In this document: positions 6,795 to 15,894 of the stretch, in pieces
Numbering within the stretch: position 1 is the stretch's first letter
Layout of the letters: each line of letters begins with the position of its first letter
Assembly: GCA_024681775.1 (NCBI GenBank)
Contig: JAILAF010000141.1
Span: 1-32,560, forward strand
Length of the DNA stretch: 32,560 bases
Origin: Lachnospiraceae bacterium
GTDB lineage: Bacteria > Bacillota > Clostridia > Lachnospirales > Lachnospiraceae
Reading direction: 5' to 3'
Made by a program: the position numbers and the translations under genes
The notes under the pieces: generated by a model
The model's database searches: none
Told to the model about the DNA's origin: nothing
What the model saw: the letters and a program-made list of their open reading frames with translations, nothing else

Positions 6795-7742
6795 TTACTC
6801 TTCCTCCTCTTCTCTCTTCTTTGCCAGAGATTCCTGTACTCTCTTGTAAAGCTCCTGGGCCGCATTGTAGCCCATTTTTTTCTGACGGTAATTGACTGCC
6901 GCGGATTCACAGATGATGGCCAGGTTTCTGCCCGGACGCACCGGAATGTTGTGGCAGATCAGCTTGTTCCCCAGGTACTCGGTGTAATTCTCTTCCAGTC
7001 CCAGGCGGTCATAGTCCTTGTCCTTGTCCCAGTCCTCCAGGCGGATCACCAGGTCCACCTGCTGCTTGTCCTTGACGGAGGAAGCACCGAAGAGGGCCTT
7101 CACATCCACGATGCCGATACCCCGCAACTCGATGAAGTGCTTGGTGATATCGGGTGCGGAGCCCATGAGGAGGTCGTCGCTGATCTTCCGCAGCTCCACC
7201 ACATCGTCGGTAACGAGACGGTGTCCGCGCTTGATGAGCTCCAGGGCCGCCTCGGATTTACCGATGCCGCTCTCGCCCGTGATCAGCACGCCTTCGCCGT
7301 AGACATCCACCAGAACGCCGTGGACGGAAATGCAGGGTGCCAGCTCCTCATTGAGCCAGCGGATGATCTCCGCGGTAAAAGCGGAGGTGGCTTCCGTTGT
7401 GGAAAAAACGGGGGTGTGGGTCTGTCTGGCCACATCCAGGAAGATCTCGTCGGGCTTTAAGCCACGGCAGAAGATGATGGCGGGAATGTGATTGTCCATG
7501 AGCTTGGTGTAGGACTCCCGCTTTGCATTGTCATCCCCCAGCGCGTTCTCCATGTAGGAGTACTCCACGTATCCGATGATCTGGATGCGGGATGCGTCAA
7601 AATATACGAAATATCCCGCGATCTGCAATGCGGGACGGTTGATATCGGGCTGTGAAATCCTGACCTTGTCCACGGGGACCTCGGGGGTCAGATTCTCCAG
7701 TTTCATTTTCTCGATGAGTTTTGTCAGTTTAACGCTGGCCAT
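6795..7742 (-). CDS. hprK: HPr kinase/phosphorylase
   Basis: This 315-aa enzyme phosphorylates Ser46 of HPr (and Crh) with ATP or pyrophosphate when glycolytic intermediates are high, and dephosphorylates it when phosphate is high. P-Ser-HPr then acts with CcpA in carbon catabolite repression. Visible are the N-terminal domain (1-130), His141 before VLVDVYGEG, Walker A GESGIGKS (156-163), the GHRLVTDD stretch (173-180) and the HprK signature ELRGIGIVDVK (205-215). The C-terminus NYRQKKMGYNAA is also typical. The tail ends in a short Glu run. The ATG has AAGGAAGG 5 nt upstream. It is 74 nt downstream of uvrC with no convincing promoter between them. Confidence 0.97.
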   Translation of the reverse strand: MASVKLTKLIEKMKLENLTPEVPVDKVRISQPDINRPALQIAGYFVYFDASRIQIIGYVEYSYMENALGDDNAKRESYTKLMDNHIPAIIFCRGLKPDEIFLDVARQTHTPVFSTTEATSAFTAEIIRWLNEELAPCISVHGVLVDVYGEGVLITGESGIGKSEAALELIKRGHRLVTDDVVELRKISDDLLMGSAPDITKHFIELRGIGIVDVKALFGASSVKDKQQVDLVIRLEDWDKDKDYDRLGLEENYTEYLGNKLICHNIPVRPGRNLAIICESAAVNYRQKKMGYNAAQELYKRVQESLAKKREEEEE

Positions 7743-7816
7743 GGCAACCTTCCTTTCCGGGCGTACCCTCAGACATGTTCCATTTTACCACGGGCGCCTT
7801 TTCAATGAAAGAGCAC

Positions 7817-9703
7817 TTACGCATCCTCCCCGCGCTTTTCGCGGAAAAACCGGAAAATGCTCTCCGCCGCTGCGGCGCTGATCTCGGGGATCCGGGTCAG
7901 CTCCTCCGGCGATGCCTCCGCGATCTTTTCGATGGAATCGTAATGGCGCATCAGGGCCTTTCTGCGGGCAGGTCCCACCCCGGGGATATCGTCCAGCACG
8001 GAGTGGATCTGGTTCTTGCCCCGGAGGGATTTGTGATACTCGATGGCAAAACGGTGGGCCTCATCCTGGATCCTGGTCACCAGTTTAAATCCCTCGGAGT
8101 GAATGTCGATGGGAAGCTCCACATTCTGAAAATAGATGCCGCGGGTCCTGTGATAATCGTCCTTCACCATACCCGCCACGGGAATCTGCAGCCCCAGGCT
8201 TTCCAGCACCTCCAGGGCGATGTTCACCTGGCCTCTGCCGCCGTCCATCAGAAGCAGGTCGGGGAGCCTGGAAAAGCTTCCCAGCTCGGGATCCAGCTGT
8301 TGCCGTCTGCGCTCCGCGCCCTCCTCGATCCCGTGGGTGAAGCGTCTGGTGAGGGCTTCCCGCATGCATTCGTAATCGTTGGGGCCTGCCACGGAGCGGA
8401 TCCGGAACTTCCTGTAATCGCTGCGCTTGGGCTTGCCCTTTTCAAAGACCACCATGGAGGCCACATTTTCAAAGCCGTTGGTGTTGGAGATGTCGAAGGC
8501 TTCCATCCGGTCGGCGTTTTCCAGCTTCAGGAGCTCGCAGATCTCCTTCACCGCGCCGATGGTGCGCCCTTCTTCCCTGCGGACCCGCTCTCTGTCGTTC
8601 ATCAGGACCAGGCGGGCATTTTCGCAGGCCATCTCCACCAGTTTTTCCTTGCTGCCGATCTTCGGCACCCGGATGTAGACTTTTGCACCCCTGCGGCTGC
8701 TGAGCCACTCCTCGATGAGCCCGGCGTCCTCGATCTCGTACTGGATCATGAGCTCTCTGGGCAGGAAGGGGGTGCCTGCGTAGAACTGCTTGATGAACTC
8801 CTGGAGGATCTCCGCGTTGTCGTTCCCCGACACATGTGTCATGTAGTAGTGCTCTCTGCCGATGAGCTTGCCGTCCCGGACAAAGAAGACCTGCACCACC
8901 ACCTCGTCCCCGTCCCGGAAGATGGCGATGACATCCTTGTCCTCCCCCTCGGTGTCGGAGATCTTCTGCTTCTGGGCGATGCTCCGGGCACTCTCGATGA
9001 GATCCCGGTACTCCGCGGCTTTTTCAAAGTCCATGGCTTCGGCGGCATCCTTCATTTTCCGCTCCAGCTCGCTTAAGATGGGAGCCACATTTCCCCCCAG
9101 GAAATCCAGGGCCCGGTCCACCTGCTGCCGGTAGTCCTCTTTGCTGATCAGGCCGTTGCAGGGTGCGCTGCACTGGTGGATATGGTGGTTCAGGCAGGGG
9201 CGCTCGAGACCGATGTCCCGGGGCAGATTCCGGTTGCAGGTCCGCAGGCAGAAGAGCTTGTTCAGGAGATCTATGGTATCCTTCACCGCCGCGGCGGAGC
9301 TGTAGGGGCCGAAATACCGGGACTTGTCCTTTTTCATGGTACGCGAAAAAAGGATCCTGGGATACTCTTCTCCCAGGGTCACCTTGATGTAGGGGTAGGT
9401 CTTATCGTCCTTTAACAGGGTATTGTATTTGGGCGAATGCTCCTTGATGAGATTGTTCTCCAGAACCAGAGCCTCCAGCTCCGAATCCGTGACAATGTAC
9501 TCAAACCAGGCAATGCGGGCCACCATCTGATCGATGGCAGGCCCGCGCCCGATGTTTTTACGAAAATAAGATCTCACACGATTGTGGAGATTGACGGCCT
9601 TGCCGACATAGAGGATCCCGTCGGCGGCATCGTGCATGATATAGACACCCGGAGATTTGGGAAGTTTTTTAAGTTCTTCATCAAAATCAAATCCGGTGGT
9701 CAT
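7817..9703 (-). CDS. uvrC: Excinuclease ABC subunit C
   Basis: This 628-aa protein makes both incisions in nucleotide excision repair after UvrA and UvrB mark a lesion. From the N-terminus it has a GIY-YIG nuclease domain (GVY 19-21, [15 protein letters not shown]), a Cys-containing region, a UVR/UvrB-binding helix pair (around residues 200-235, [21 protein letters not shown]), an RNase H-like second nuclease (FDISNTNG..., [12 protein letters not shown]), and tandem helix-hairpin-helix motifs ([17 protein letters not shown], then [15 protein letters not shown]). The length is normal. It begins 19 nt after trxA on the same transcript. Confidence 0.98.
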   Translation of the reverse strand: MTTGFDFDEELKKLPKSPGVYIMHDAADGILYVGKAVNLHNRVRSYFRKNIGRGPAIDQMVARIAWFEYIVTDSELEALVLENNLIKEHSPKYNTLLKDDKTYPYIKVTLGEEYPRILFSRTMKKDKSRYFGPYSSAAAVKDTIDLLNKLFCLRTCNRNLPRDIGLERPCLNHHIHQCSAPCNGLISKEDYRQQVDRALDFLGGNVAPILSELERKMKDAAEAMDFEKAAEYRDLIESARSIAQKQKISDTEGEDKDVIAIFRDGDEVVVQVFFVRDGKLIGREHYYMTHVSGNDNAEILQEFIKQFYAGTPFLPRELMIQYEIEDAGLIEEWLSSRRGAKVYIRVPKIGSKEKLVEMACENARLVLMNDRERVRREEGRTIGAVKEICELLKLENADRMEAFDISNTNGFENVASMVVFEKGKPKRSDYRKFRIRSVAGPNDYECMREALTRRFTHGIEEGAERRRQQLDPELGSFSRLPDLLLMDGGRGQVNIALEVLESLGLQIPVAGMVKDDYHRTRGIYFQNVELPIDIHSEGFKLVTRIQDEAHRFAIEYHKSLRGKNQIHSVLDDIPGVGPARRKALMRHYDSIEKIAEASPEELTRIPEISAAAAESIFRFFREKRGEDA

Positions 9704-9722
9704 AGGCTATCCCTGCAGGCAA

Positions 9723-10040
9723 TCAGAGTGCGGACTGTACCCAGCTTTCGAAATCGGGAGCTCCGCAGGCACCCACTCTGCTGGCAGCAACCTCTCCGTT
9801 CTTGATGATGGCGAAGAAGGGGATGCTGGTGACATTGTATTTCTCGGCGATGGCCATGTTATCGTCGATGTTGAGCTTGCCGACTTTCAGCTTGCCGTCG
9901 AACTTCTCCGCCATGGAGGAGACCACGGGGCCCATCATCTTGCAGGGGCCGCACCAGTCAGCGTAGAAATCCACCAGAACGGGGAGGTCGGACTTTAAAA
10001 CTTCCTGATCAAAATCAGCTGCGGTAAACTTGTATTCCAT
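9723..10040 (-). CDS. trxA: Thioredoxin
   Basis: This 105-aa thioredoxin has the redox motif WCGPC in FYADWCGPCKMMGPV and the cis-proline in TSIPFFAII. It donates electrons to ribonucleotide reductase, methionine sulfoxide reductases and other disulfide targets in the cytoplasm. The start is the ATG at 10040-10038 (MEYKFTAADF), with AAAGGA 8 nt upstream. The frame stays open 22 codons further, but that part covers the promoter-proximal leader and is not thioredoxin-like. It is the first gene of the long minus-strand run, directly behind a near-consensus promoter. Confidence 0.95.
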   Translation of the reverse strand: MEYKFTAADFDQEVLKSDLPVLVDFYADWCGPCKMMGPVVSSMAEKFDGKLKVGKLNIDDNMAIAEKYNVTSIPFFAIIKNGEVAASRVGACGAPDFESWVQSAL

Positions 10041-10071
10041 ATTGACATTCCTTTCCGCCCTGCGGGCAAGC

Positions 10072-10090
10072 GTTCCCATGGCTTGGGAAC
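10072..10090 (-). promoter_or_regulatory. Stem-loop in the trxA leader
   Basis: GTTCCCA (10072-10078) pairs with TGGGAAC (10084-10090) around a 5-nt loop, inside the ~65-nt leader of trxA. A second short hairpin (GCCC/GGGC, 10057-10067) sits just before the ribosome binding site. These may shape mRNA stability or translation of the first operon gene. Confidence 0.4.
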
Positions 10091-10112
10091 GGGATCTTTG
10101 TTTCATGGCTCC

Positions 10113-10141
10113 ATTGTAGAGGAGGGGCGGAAAAATGTCAA
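10113..10141 (-). promoter_or_regulatory. Strong sigma-A promoter of the trxA-uvrC-hprK-murB-whiA run
   Basis: On the minus strand a consensus TTGACA -35 (10136-10141) and a TACAAT -10 (10113-10118) are separated by exactly 17 bp. It is the best promoter in the window and lies about 70 nt upstream of the trxA ATG. An A/T-rich stretch precedes the -35. Confidence 0.8.
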
Positions 10142-10169
10142 TATGACAAAATTATATTTTATAAAATGT

Positions 10170-10853
10170 TTATCGGGACCGGTTTGCTTTTACCTGCTCC
10201 GAAGCGGGATCCCTGCGGATCCGGTACTTACAGATGGGGGTGCCCATGGCGGAAAACTTCGTCTCATACTCCGTCATCACATTGCCCTGCACCAGCTCCG
10301 GATCGGCGTGGAGATCGTAGGTGATAAAGTCCGCGGTCCAGCCGGCCTCCGCCAGCTCCTCCACCGCGAAATCAAAAAGCGTCCGGTTGTCGGTCTTAAA
10401 CTCCAGAAACCCTTCCGGCTTCAGGATCCGGTCGTACCTGCCCAGGAACTGTCTGGAGGGAAGGCGCCGCTTGGCATGCCGGTCCTTGGGCCAGGGATCG
10501 GAGAAGTTCAGGTAGATCCGGTCCACTTCCCCCGGTGCAAAAACGGAAGTGATATTCTCCGCATCCATCCGAAGAAAGAGGAGATTCCCCAGGGGCTCCT
10601 CCTCCATTCGCTGCACCGCCCGCAGCAGGACGGCGGAATATTTTTCGATCCCGATGAAGTTGATCTCGGGGTGCATTTTGGCCAGGGCGTGCAAAAACTG
10701 CCCCTTGCCCATGCCGATCTCGATGTGGATGGGATGGTCGTTGCCAAAGCGCTCCCCCCAGGTGCCGGGGGCATCCGGAAGGCGTTCCTCATCCGCAACA
10801 TACGGGCTGTCCGCGATCATCTCGCGGCAGCCGGTGATATTTCTGAGTCTCAT
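10170..10853 (-). CDS. trmB: tRNA (guanine-N7-)-methyltransferase
   Basis: This 227-aa SAM-dependent enzyme forms m7G46 in the tRNA variable loop. It has the SAM-binding motif IEIGMGKGQFL, acidic IGIEKYSAV, the TrmB signature YLNFSDPWPKDRHAKRRL, and the C-terminal TEYE.KF motif. Length is normal. The ATG is preceded by AAAGGA. It lies 88 nt downstream of the UPF0371 gene and about 30 nt upstream of the trxA promoter region, with no clear terminator, so some readthrough into trxA is possible. Confidence 0.96.
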   Translation of the reverse strand: MRLRNITGCREMIADSPYVADEERLPDAPGTWGERFGNDHPIHIEIGMGKGQFLHALAKMHPEINFIGIEKYSAVLLRAVQRMEEEPLGNLLFLRMDAENITSVFAPGEVDRIYLNFSDPWPKDRHAKRRLPSRQFLGRYDRILKPEGFLEFKTDNRTLFDFAVEELAEAGWTADFITYDLHADPELVQGNVMTEYETKFSAMGTPICKYRIRRDPASEQVKANRSR

Positions 10854-10941
10854 GTGTTTCCTTTACGGGTACCCGCAGCGCAGACCGGGAAAGCCCGGCG
10901 GCGGGAGAATGTATCGCTATTATCTATGGCGTGCGCGGCGC

Positions 10942-12423
10942 TTAGTGGTGATACAGGTTGGCAGTCTGGTAGACCGGCTCGCAGGTCAGACCGATGCCCA
11001 GCTTCCGGAACACGTTCTGGTCCACTGCGGACAGGATGACGCTGGAATGGACCTGGGTGCCTTTCAGCTCCCGGAGCTGCTCCATGGCAGCGGCGGCCCT
11101 GGGATCGGTAACGGCGCAGATGGACAGCGCCAGCAGGACCTCGTCGGTGTGGAGTCTGGGATTGCGGTTGCCCAGGTGCTGGGTCTTCAGCTTCTGGATG
11201 GGGCTGATGATCTCGGGAGAGATGAGCTCCACCTCGTCGGGGATCCCCGCCAGGGTCTTGAGGGCGTTCAGCAGCATTGCGGAGGAAGCGCCCATCAGGA
11301 GGCTGGTCTTGCCGGTTATGACACGGCCGTCGGAAAGTTCGATGGCTGCCGCAGGCTCGCCGGTGGTCTCCGCCTTGACTCTGGCTGCGCTGACCACGGC
11401 ACGGTTGTCCACAGAGATGCCGGCCTGCTTCATCAAAAGCTCGATCTTCAGGATCTGGCTGTCGTCCGCATTGCCCTGGGCCTTCTGGCAACAGGTGTTG
11501 AAGTATCTGCGGATGATCTCCTGCTTTGCGGCCTCCCGCACCACATCGTCATCCACGATGCCGAAGCCCGCCATGTTGACGCCCATGTCCGTGGGGGACT
11601 TATAAGGGCACTCGCCCATGATCTTCTCAAAGGTGGCGGAGAGCACAGGGAAGATCTCCACGTCACGGTTGTAGTTGATGGTGGTCTCGTTGTAGGCCTC
11701 CAGGTGGAAGGGATCGATCATGTTCACATCGTTCAGATCCGCGGTGGCTGCCTCATAGGCCAGGTTCACAGGGTGCTTCAGGGGCAGGTTCCAGATGGGG
11801 AAGGTCTCGTACTTCGCATATCCGGCGCGGATGCCCCGCTTGTACTCATGGTAGAGCTGGGACAGGCAGGTGGCCATTTTGCCGCTGCCGGGGCCGGGTG
11901 CGGTGATGACCACCAGGCTGCGGGTGGTCTCGATGTACTCGTTCTTGCCGAAACCGTCGTCGCTGACGATGGTGGCGATATCGGAAGGGTAGCCGGGAAT
12001 GGTGTAGTGGCGGTATACCTTCATGCCCAGGGATTCCAGCTTTTTCTGGTAGGCCACGACACTGGGCTGAGCAGCATAGCGGGTGAGGCAGACGCTGCCC
12101 ACATAAAGTCCGTAGCTGCGGAAGGCATCGATGAGGCGGAGCACGTCCAGATCGTAGGAGATCCCCAGATCCGCGCGGACCTTGTTTTTCTCGATGTCCT
12201 CGGCGTTGATGACGATGACGATCTCGGCCTGGTCCTTCAGCTGGCTGAGCATGGTGATCTTACTGTCCGGCTTGAAGCCCGGCAATACTCTGGATGCGTG
12301 GAAATCGTCGAAAAGCTTCCCGCCGAACTCCAGGTACAGCTTGCCGCCGAAGGAAGCGATGCGCTCCCTGATGCGCTCGGACTGCATTTTCAGATATTTT
12401 TCATTGTCAAATCCCTGTTTCAT
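10942..12423 (-). CDS. UPF0371 (DUF1846) family protein
   Basis: This 493-aa protein has the typical UPF0371 start, MKQGFDNEKYLKMQSERIRER. The family is widespread in Firmicutes and lacks an established function. Features visible: an N-terminal Rossmann-like region with several hydrophobic beta strands (AEIVIVINAED, SLVVITAPG), and a P-loop-like APGPGSGK (175-182). A C-terminal conserved region follows (TDEVLLALSICAVTDPRA, LKGTQVHSSVILS). No signal peptide or membrane segment is present, so it is cytoplasmic. The start is the ATG at 12423-12421, with AGAGGTG 5 nt upstream. The frame is open 59 codons further but that part is low-quality sequence not expected in the family. It is divergent from ftsH. 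Confidence 0.9.
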   Translation of the reverse strand: MKQGFDNEKYLKMQSERIRERIASFGGKLYLEFGGKLFDDFHASRVLPGFKPDSKITMLSQLKDQAEIVIVINAEDIEKNKVRADLGISYDLDVLRLIDAFRSYGLYVGSVCLTRYAAQPSVVAYQKKLESLGMKVYRHYTIPGYPSDIATIVSDDGFGKNEYIETTRSLVVITAPGPGSGKMATCLSQLYHEYKRGIRAGYAKYETFPIWNLPLKHPVNLAYEAATADLNDVNMIDPFHLEAYNETTINYNRDVEIFPVLSATFEKIMGECPYKSPTDMGVNMAGFGIVDDDVVREAAKQEIIRRYFNTCCQKAQGNADDSQILKIELLMKQAGISVDNRAVVSAARVKAETTGEPAAAIELSDGRVITGKTSLLMGASSAMLLNALKTLAGIPDEVELISPEIISPIQKLKTQHLGNRNPRLHTDEVLLALSICAVTDPRAAAAMEQLRELKGTQVHSSVILSAVDQNVFRKLGIGLTCEPVYQTANLYHH

Positions 12424-12649
12424 TCCTGCACCTCTTTCATGGTCAAAAAAATACTCATATATCGTATCATAAATCCCAAAAAACGGGAGATTTTTTTTGG
12501 TGTTTTTGAAAGCCCCGGAGCAGTTCCCGGAAGCCCTGCAGCGGCGGGCCTTCGTGAGGCTTTTGCGCAGTGCCGTTTTTCGCGGGGCTCCAAAGGGCAT
12601 AAACCCCGAAAACTGCGGGATAGAACGGCCTTTTCCGCCATATTTGTGC
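12424..12649. other. Non-coding gap between UPF0371 gene and ftsH promoter, with inverted repeats
   Basis: Most of the 314-nt divergent gap (to the ftsH start at 12738) is in this block, which has no credible gene. AGCCCCG (12511-12517) and CGGGGCT (12583-12589) form a 7-bp long-range inverted repeat. Between them is a small terminator-like hairpin (GCCT/AGGC followed by TTTT). A T8 tract lies at about 12491-12498. I found no convincing -35/-10 pair for the UPF0371 gene, though A/T-rich TATGATACGATATATG near 12455-12470 (minus strand) is a candidate. Confidence 0.4.
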
Positions 12650-12678
12650 TTGCGAAATAGAGTACTTATTTATATAAT
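12650..12678 (+). promoter_or_regulatory. Sigma-A promoter of ftsH
   Basis: TTGCGA (12650-12655) and a perfect TATAAT (12673-12678) are spaced by 17 bp, reading toward ftsH. The predicted leader is about 50 nt. Confidence 0.72.
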
Positions 12679-12737
12679 ATGTGCTATGCAACTAAAGTGG
12701 CGTAATAGCCTTTGAAATGAAGTAAATGAGGTTTTTT

Positions 12738-15068
12738 ATGGACAATCAAGACATGGATCGGTACGACCCCGGGAATCGCGGGAACGGAGCAGGCTCCGGC
12801 AGCGGTAACGGGGGCCGGGGAAACCAGCAGAACAATAACAAGCGGCCGAACACCTGGATGATGGCCCTTGCAGCCCTGTGCACGGTACTGGTCATTTTCC
12901 TGTTTTACAACTTCTTCCTGGGAGGCAGAAATGTCACGGCGACGAAGAGCTACACGGACTTCATCTCCGACCTGGAAGGTGGCAGAGTCGAGTCCGTCTC
13001 CCTGGATGCGGAGAACGCAGCCCTCACCGTCACCCTGACACTGTCCGCGGTGATGGAGGACAATTCCGCCGCGGGCGGCACGGCCCACACCGGCGAGTCC
13101 AACCTGGAGCAGTATGCCTACTACATGCAGCTGCAGCAGGAGCGGACCTATGTAACGAACGTGATGGAGAGTATGGACACCCTGACCTCCCGGCTGGAGG
13201 CAGCGGGTGTGGAAGGCGCCAGAGTGGTGTCCGCCAATTCCTCTCTCCTGACGGAGATCCTCATCGGGGTGGTGATCCCCGTGATCCTGCTCTGGCTCCT
13301 GGCTTCGCTCCTGATGCGCAGGATGGGCGGCGGTGGCGGCCCCATGGGCGTGGGGAAGAGCACCGCAAAGGTTTATGTGCAAAAAGACACCGGTGTCACA
13401 TTTAAGGATGTGGCCGGTGAGGACGAGGCGAAGGAATCTCTGGTGGAGGTGGTGGACTTCCTCCACAATCCGGGGAAATACACGGGCATCGGCGCAAGGC
13501 TCCCCAAGGGTGCGCTGCTGGTGGGCCCTCCCGGAACCGGTAAGACGCTGCTGGCCAAGGCCGTGGCGGGTGAAGCCCATGTGCCCTTCTTCTCTCTGAC
13601 GGGTTCGGATTTCATCGAGCTCTATGTGGGTGTCGGTGCCAGCCGCGTGAGAGACCTCTTCAAAGAAGCCAACAAAAACGCGCCCTGCATCATCTTCATC
13701 GACGAGATCGATGCCATTGGCCGGAGCCGTGATTCCAAGTACGGCGGCGGCAACGAGGAGCGTGAACAGACTTTGAACCAGCTGCTGTCCGAGATGGACG
13801 GCTTTGACTCCTCCAAAGGTATCCTGATCCTGGGCGCCACCAACCGCCCGGAGATCCTGGACAAGGCTCTCCTGCGTCCCGGCCGTTTCGACCGCCGGAT
13901 CATCGTGGACAAGCCTGACCTGAAGGGCCGTGTGGAGATCCTGAAGGTCCATGCGAAGGATGTGAAGCTGGACGAGAGCGTGGATCTGGACGCCATCGCT
14001 CTGGCTACCAGCGGTGCCGTGGGTTCCGACCTGGCCAACATGATCAACGAGGCTGCCATCAATGCGGTCAAGGAAGGCAGAGAGTACGTCTGCCAGCAGG
14101 ATCTGTTCAACGCCGTGGAGACGGTGCTGGTCGGCAAGGAAAAGAAGGACCGGATCATGAGCGCCGAGGAGCGCAGGATCGTGTCCTATCACGAGGTGGG
14201 GCACGCCCTCATCAGCGCACTGCAGAAGAACTCCGAGCCCGTGCAGAAGATCACCATCGTGCCCCGTACCATGGGTGCCCTGGGATATGTGATGCATGTT
14301 CCGGAGGAGGAAAAATATCTGAATTCCGAAGCAGAGCTCAGGGATATGATCGTAGGCCTCCTGGGAGGACGCGCAGCGGAGGAACTGGTCTTCGGAAATG
14401 TGACCACCGGCGCCGCCAACGATATCGAGAAGGCCACGGACATCGCAAGGAACATGGTGACCCGCTACGGTATGAGCAAGCGATACGGCCTGGCAGGCTT
14501 TGCCACCATTGAGAGCCAGTACCTGGAGGGACGCACCGCCATGAACTGCTCCGACGCCACCGCAGCCGGCATCGACGAGGAAGTGGTGAGCATTCTGAAG
14601 GAATCCTATGAAAAGGCCCTGGAACTCCTGCGGGACAACCGGGACGTGATGGACAAGCTGGCGGATTTCCTCATCGAGAAGGAGACCATCACCGGCAAGG
14701 AATTCATGGCCATCTACCGCAAGGAGAAAGGACTTCCCGAGCCTGAAGAGGAAGCCGGGGAGAAAACGGAGGAAGGATCCGCCGAGACCGCTTCCGAAGA
14801 GCAGCATACCGAGGCGGAAGGCGCTTCCGAAAATGCCGGTTCCGCGCCCGCAGACGCTGCCGAAGCAGGTGCCGGAGCTATTCCTTCCGAAGAGTTGAAG
14901 GATGCCGGTGCGGCTAAGGATAATGCCGTTGCAGAAAATGACGCAGCGGCAGATGCGGACACTGCTACCGAGCCCGCAGACGACGATCAGAAAGGCGGCT
15001 TCCCTCCTGCCTCTTACGAGTCCCCCGAGGACCACAGAGGGCGCTTTTCCGGAAGCCTGCTGGATTAA
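12738..15068 (+). CDS. ftsH: ATP-dependent zinc metalloprotease FtsH
   Basis: This 776-aa membrane-anchored AAA+ protease degrades misfolded membrane proteins and some regulators. Order: Gly/Asn-rich N-tail; TM1 (about 41-61); a ~110-aa extracytoplasmic domain; TM2 (about 174-194); a GGGGG linker; Walker A GPPGTGKT (263-270); Walker [10 protein letters not shown]; second region of homology [21 protein letters not shown]; zinc site HEVGH (485-489) with a third ligand near [10 protein letters not shown]. After about residue 665 comes a ~110-aa Ala/Glu/Asp-rich tail, so it is longer than the usual 600-650 aa. The start is the ATG at 12738 with GAGG 6 nt upstream; an ATG four codons earlier (12726) overlaps that site and lacks its own. 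Confidence 0.97.
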   Translation: MDNQDMDRYDPGNRGNGAGSGSGNGGRGNQQNNNKRPNTWMMALAALCTVLVIFLFYNFFLGGRNVTATKSYTDFISDLEGGRVESVSLDAENAALTVTLTLSAVMEDNSAAGGTAHTGESNLEQYAYYMQLQQERTYVTNVMESMDTLTSRLEAAGVEGARVVSANSSLLTEILIGVVIPVILLWLLASLLMRRMGGGGGPMGVGKSTAKVYVQKDTGVTFKDVAGEDEAKESLVEVVDFLHNPGKYTGIGARLPKGALLVGPPGTGKTLLAKAVAGEAHVPFFSLTGSDFIELYVGVGASRVRDLFKEANKNAPCIIFIDEIDAIGRSRDSKYGGGNEEREQTLNQLLSEMDGFDSSKGILILGATNRPEILDKALLRPGRFDRRIIVDKPDLKGRVEILKVHAKDVKLDESVDLDAIALATSGAVGSDLANMINEAAINAVKEGREYVCQQDLFNAVETVLVGKEKKDRIMSAEERRIVSYHEVGHALISALQKNSEPVQKITIVPRTMGALGYVMHVPEEEKYLNSEAELRDMIVGLLGGRAAEELVFGNVTTGAANDIEKATDIARNMVTRYGMSKRYGLAGFATIESQYLEGRTAMNCSDATAAGIDEEVVSILKESYEKALELLRDNRDVMDKLADFLIEKETITGKEFMAIYRKEKGLPEPEEEAGEKTEEGSAETASEEQHTEAEGASENAGSAPADAAEAGAGAIPSEELKDAGAAKDNAVAENDAAADADTATEPADDDQKGGFPPASYESPEDHRGRFSGSLLD

Positions 15069-15083
15069 GACGATACAACCGGA

Positions 15084-15104
15084 CGGGCCGCTTCCTGCGG
15101 CCCG
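15084..15104 (+). terminator. 8-bp GC hairpin between ftsH and the YczE-like gene
   Basis: CGGGCCGC (15084-15091) pairs perfectly with GCGGCCCG (15097-15104) over a TTCCT loop, 15 nt after the ftsH stop. Only ATTTTT, including the next gene's spacer, follows 13 nt later, so it may be a weak terminator, a processing stem or a 3' stabiliser. Confidence 0.4.
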
Positions 15105-15122
15105 GAACACCAAAGGATTTTT

Positions 15123-15809
15123 ATGAATCGATTCAAATCTATCTTACGGAACTTTACGCATGCACCCCAGATAAGGATCAGGCTTCCCCTGGTCCTTATC
15201 GCTGTTTTTATGATGGGCTTTTCCCTGTCCTTCCTGGTGCTGGTGGACTGGGGAACGGATCCCTACACGGCCATGAATCTGGCCATCATTTCCAAACTTG
15301 GCATCAGCCTGGGCAACTGGCAGGCCATCTTCAACACCACCCTGTTCCTCATCGTGATCCTGTGCGGCGGTAAGGACATCGGCTGGGGCACCGTGGCGAA
15401 CATGCTGCTCATCGGCTACCTGGTGGATTTCTTTTCCTGGGTCTGGGCAAAGGTATTCCCCCCGGACTTTTTCACTGCCAATCTCCCGCTGCGGATCACA
15501 GTCATGTTCCTTGCGGTGGTGGTCTTTGTTATCTCCGCGGCTCTGTATATGACGGGGGGCCTGGGGGTATCTCCCTACGATGCCATTCCCTTCATCATCC
15601 TGCGCCGCTTTCCGAAGCTCCCTATGCGGGGACTGCGGATCTGTTATGACATGACTGCTTTTTTGCTCTCCATCCTGCTGGGCGGCAAGTTCTATCCCGC
15701 AACCCTCTGTATGGTGATCCTGCTGGGCCCCGTCATTCAATTTGTCGGAAAGCTCCTAGCAAAGCTGATCCCGATGCCGGAGGGGCAGGAGGGCGTCCCC
15801 GTCTCATAA
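15123..15809 (+). CDS. YczE/YitT-like integral membrane protein
   Basis: This 228-aa hydrophobic protein has about five to six membrane segments. It has the duplicated pattern seen in YczE/YyaS proteins: MGFSLSFLVLVDWGTDPYTAMN in the first half and ISAALYMTGGLGVSPYDAIPF in the second (G-x-x-P-Y-D/T-A motif in each). YczE in Bacillus affects subtilosin and surfactin production, but the molecular activity of the family is not established. It starts 54 nt after ftsH behind AAAGGA and may share its transcript. A further imperfect hairpin (CCCGGA/TCCGGG, 15835-15867) follows the gene. Confidence 0.82.
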   Translation: MNRFKSILRNFTHAPQIRIRLPLVLIAVFMMGFSLSFLVLVDWGTDPYTAMNLAIISKLGISLGNWQAIFNTTLFLIVILCGGKDIGWGTVANMLLIGYLVDFFSWVWAKVFPPDFFTANLPLRITVMFLAVVVFVISAALYMTGGLGVSPYDAIPFIILRRFPKLPMRGLRICYDMTAFLLSILLGGKFYPATLCMVILLGPVIQFVGKLLAKLIPMPEGQEGVPVS

Positions 15810-15894
15810 AGGGGCGGCAATCGCTTTTGCAACTCCCGGACGGAACCACAGCCGTGCGTGATCCGGGTACGAAGAAACACACTTCGGGGTACAG

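Noticed and set aside
7743..7816. Separate promoter upstream of hprK
   Set aside because: TAAAAT is present but no acceptable -35 lies at 16-18 bp; TTGAAA is only 12 bp away.
10549..12660. A 703-codon plus-strand frame opposite the UPF0371 and trmB genes
   Set aside because: It lies antisense to two recognised genes and has no recognisable domain.
12684..15113. An 809-codon open frame antisense to ftsH
   Set aside because: The sense strand encodes a complete FtsH with all catalytic motifs. The antisense product is low-complexity and His/Gly-rich, a side effect of GC-rich codon use, with no ribosome binding site or family resemblance.
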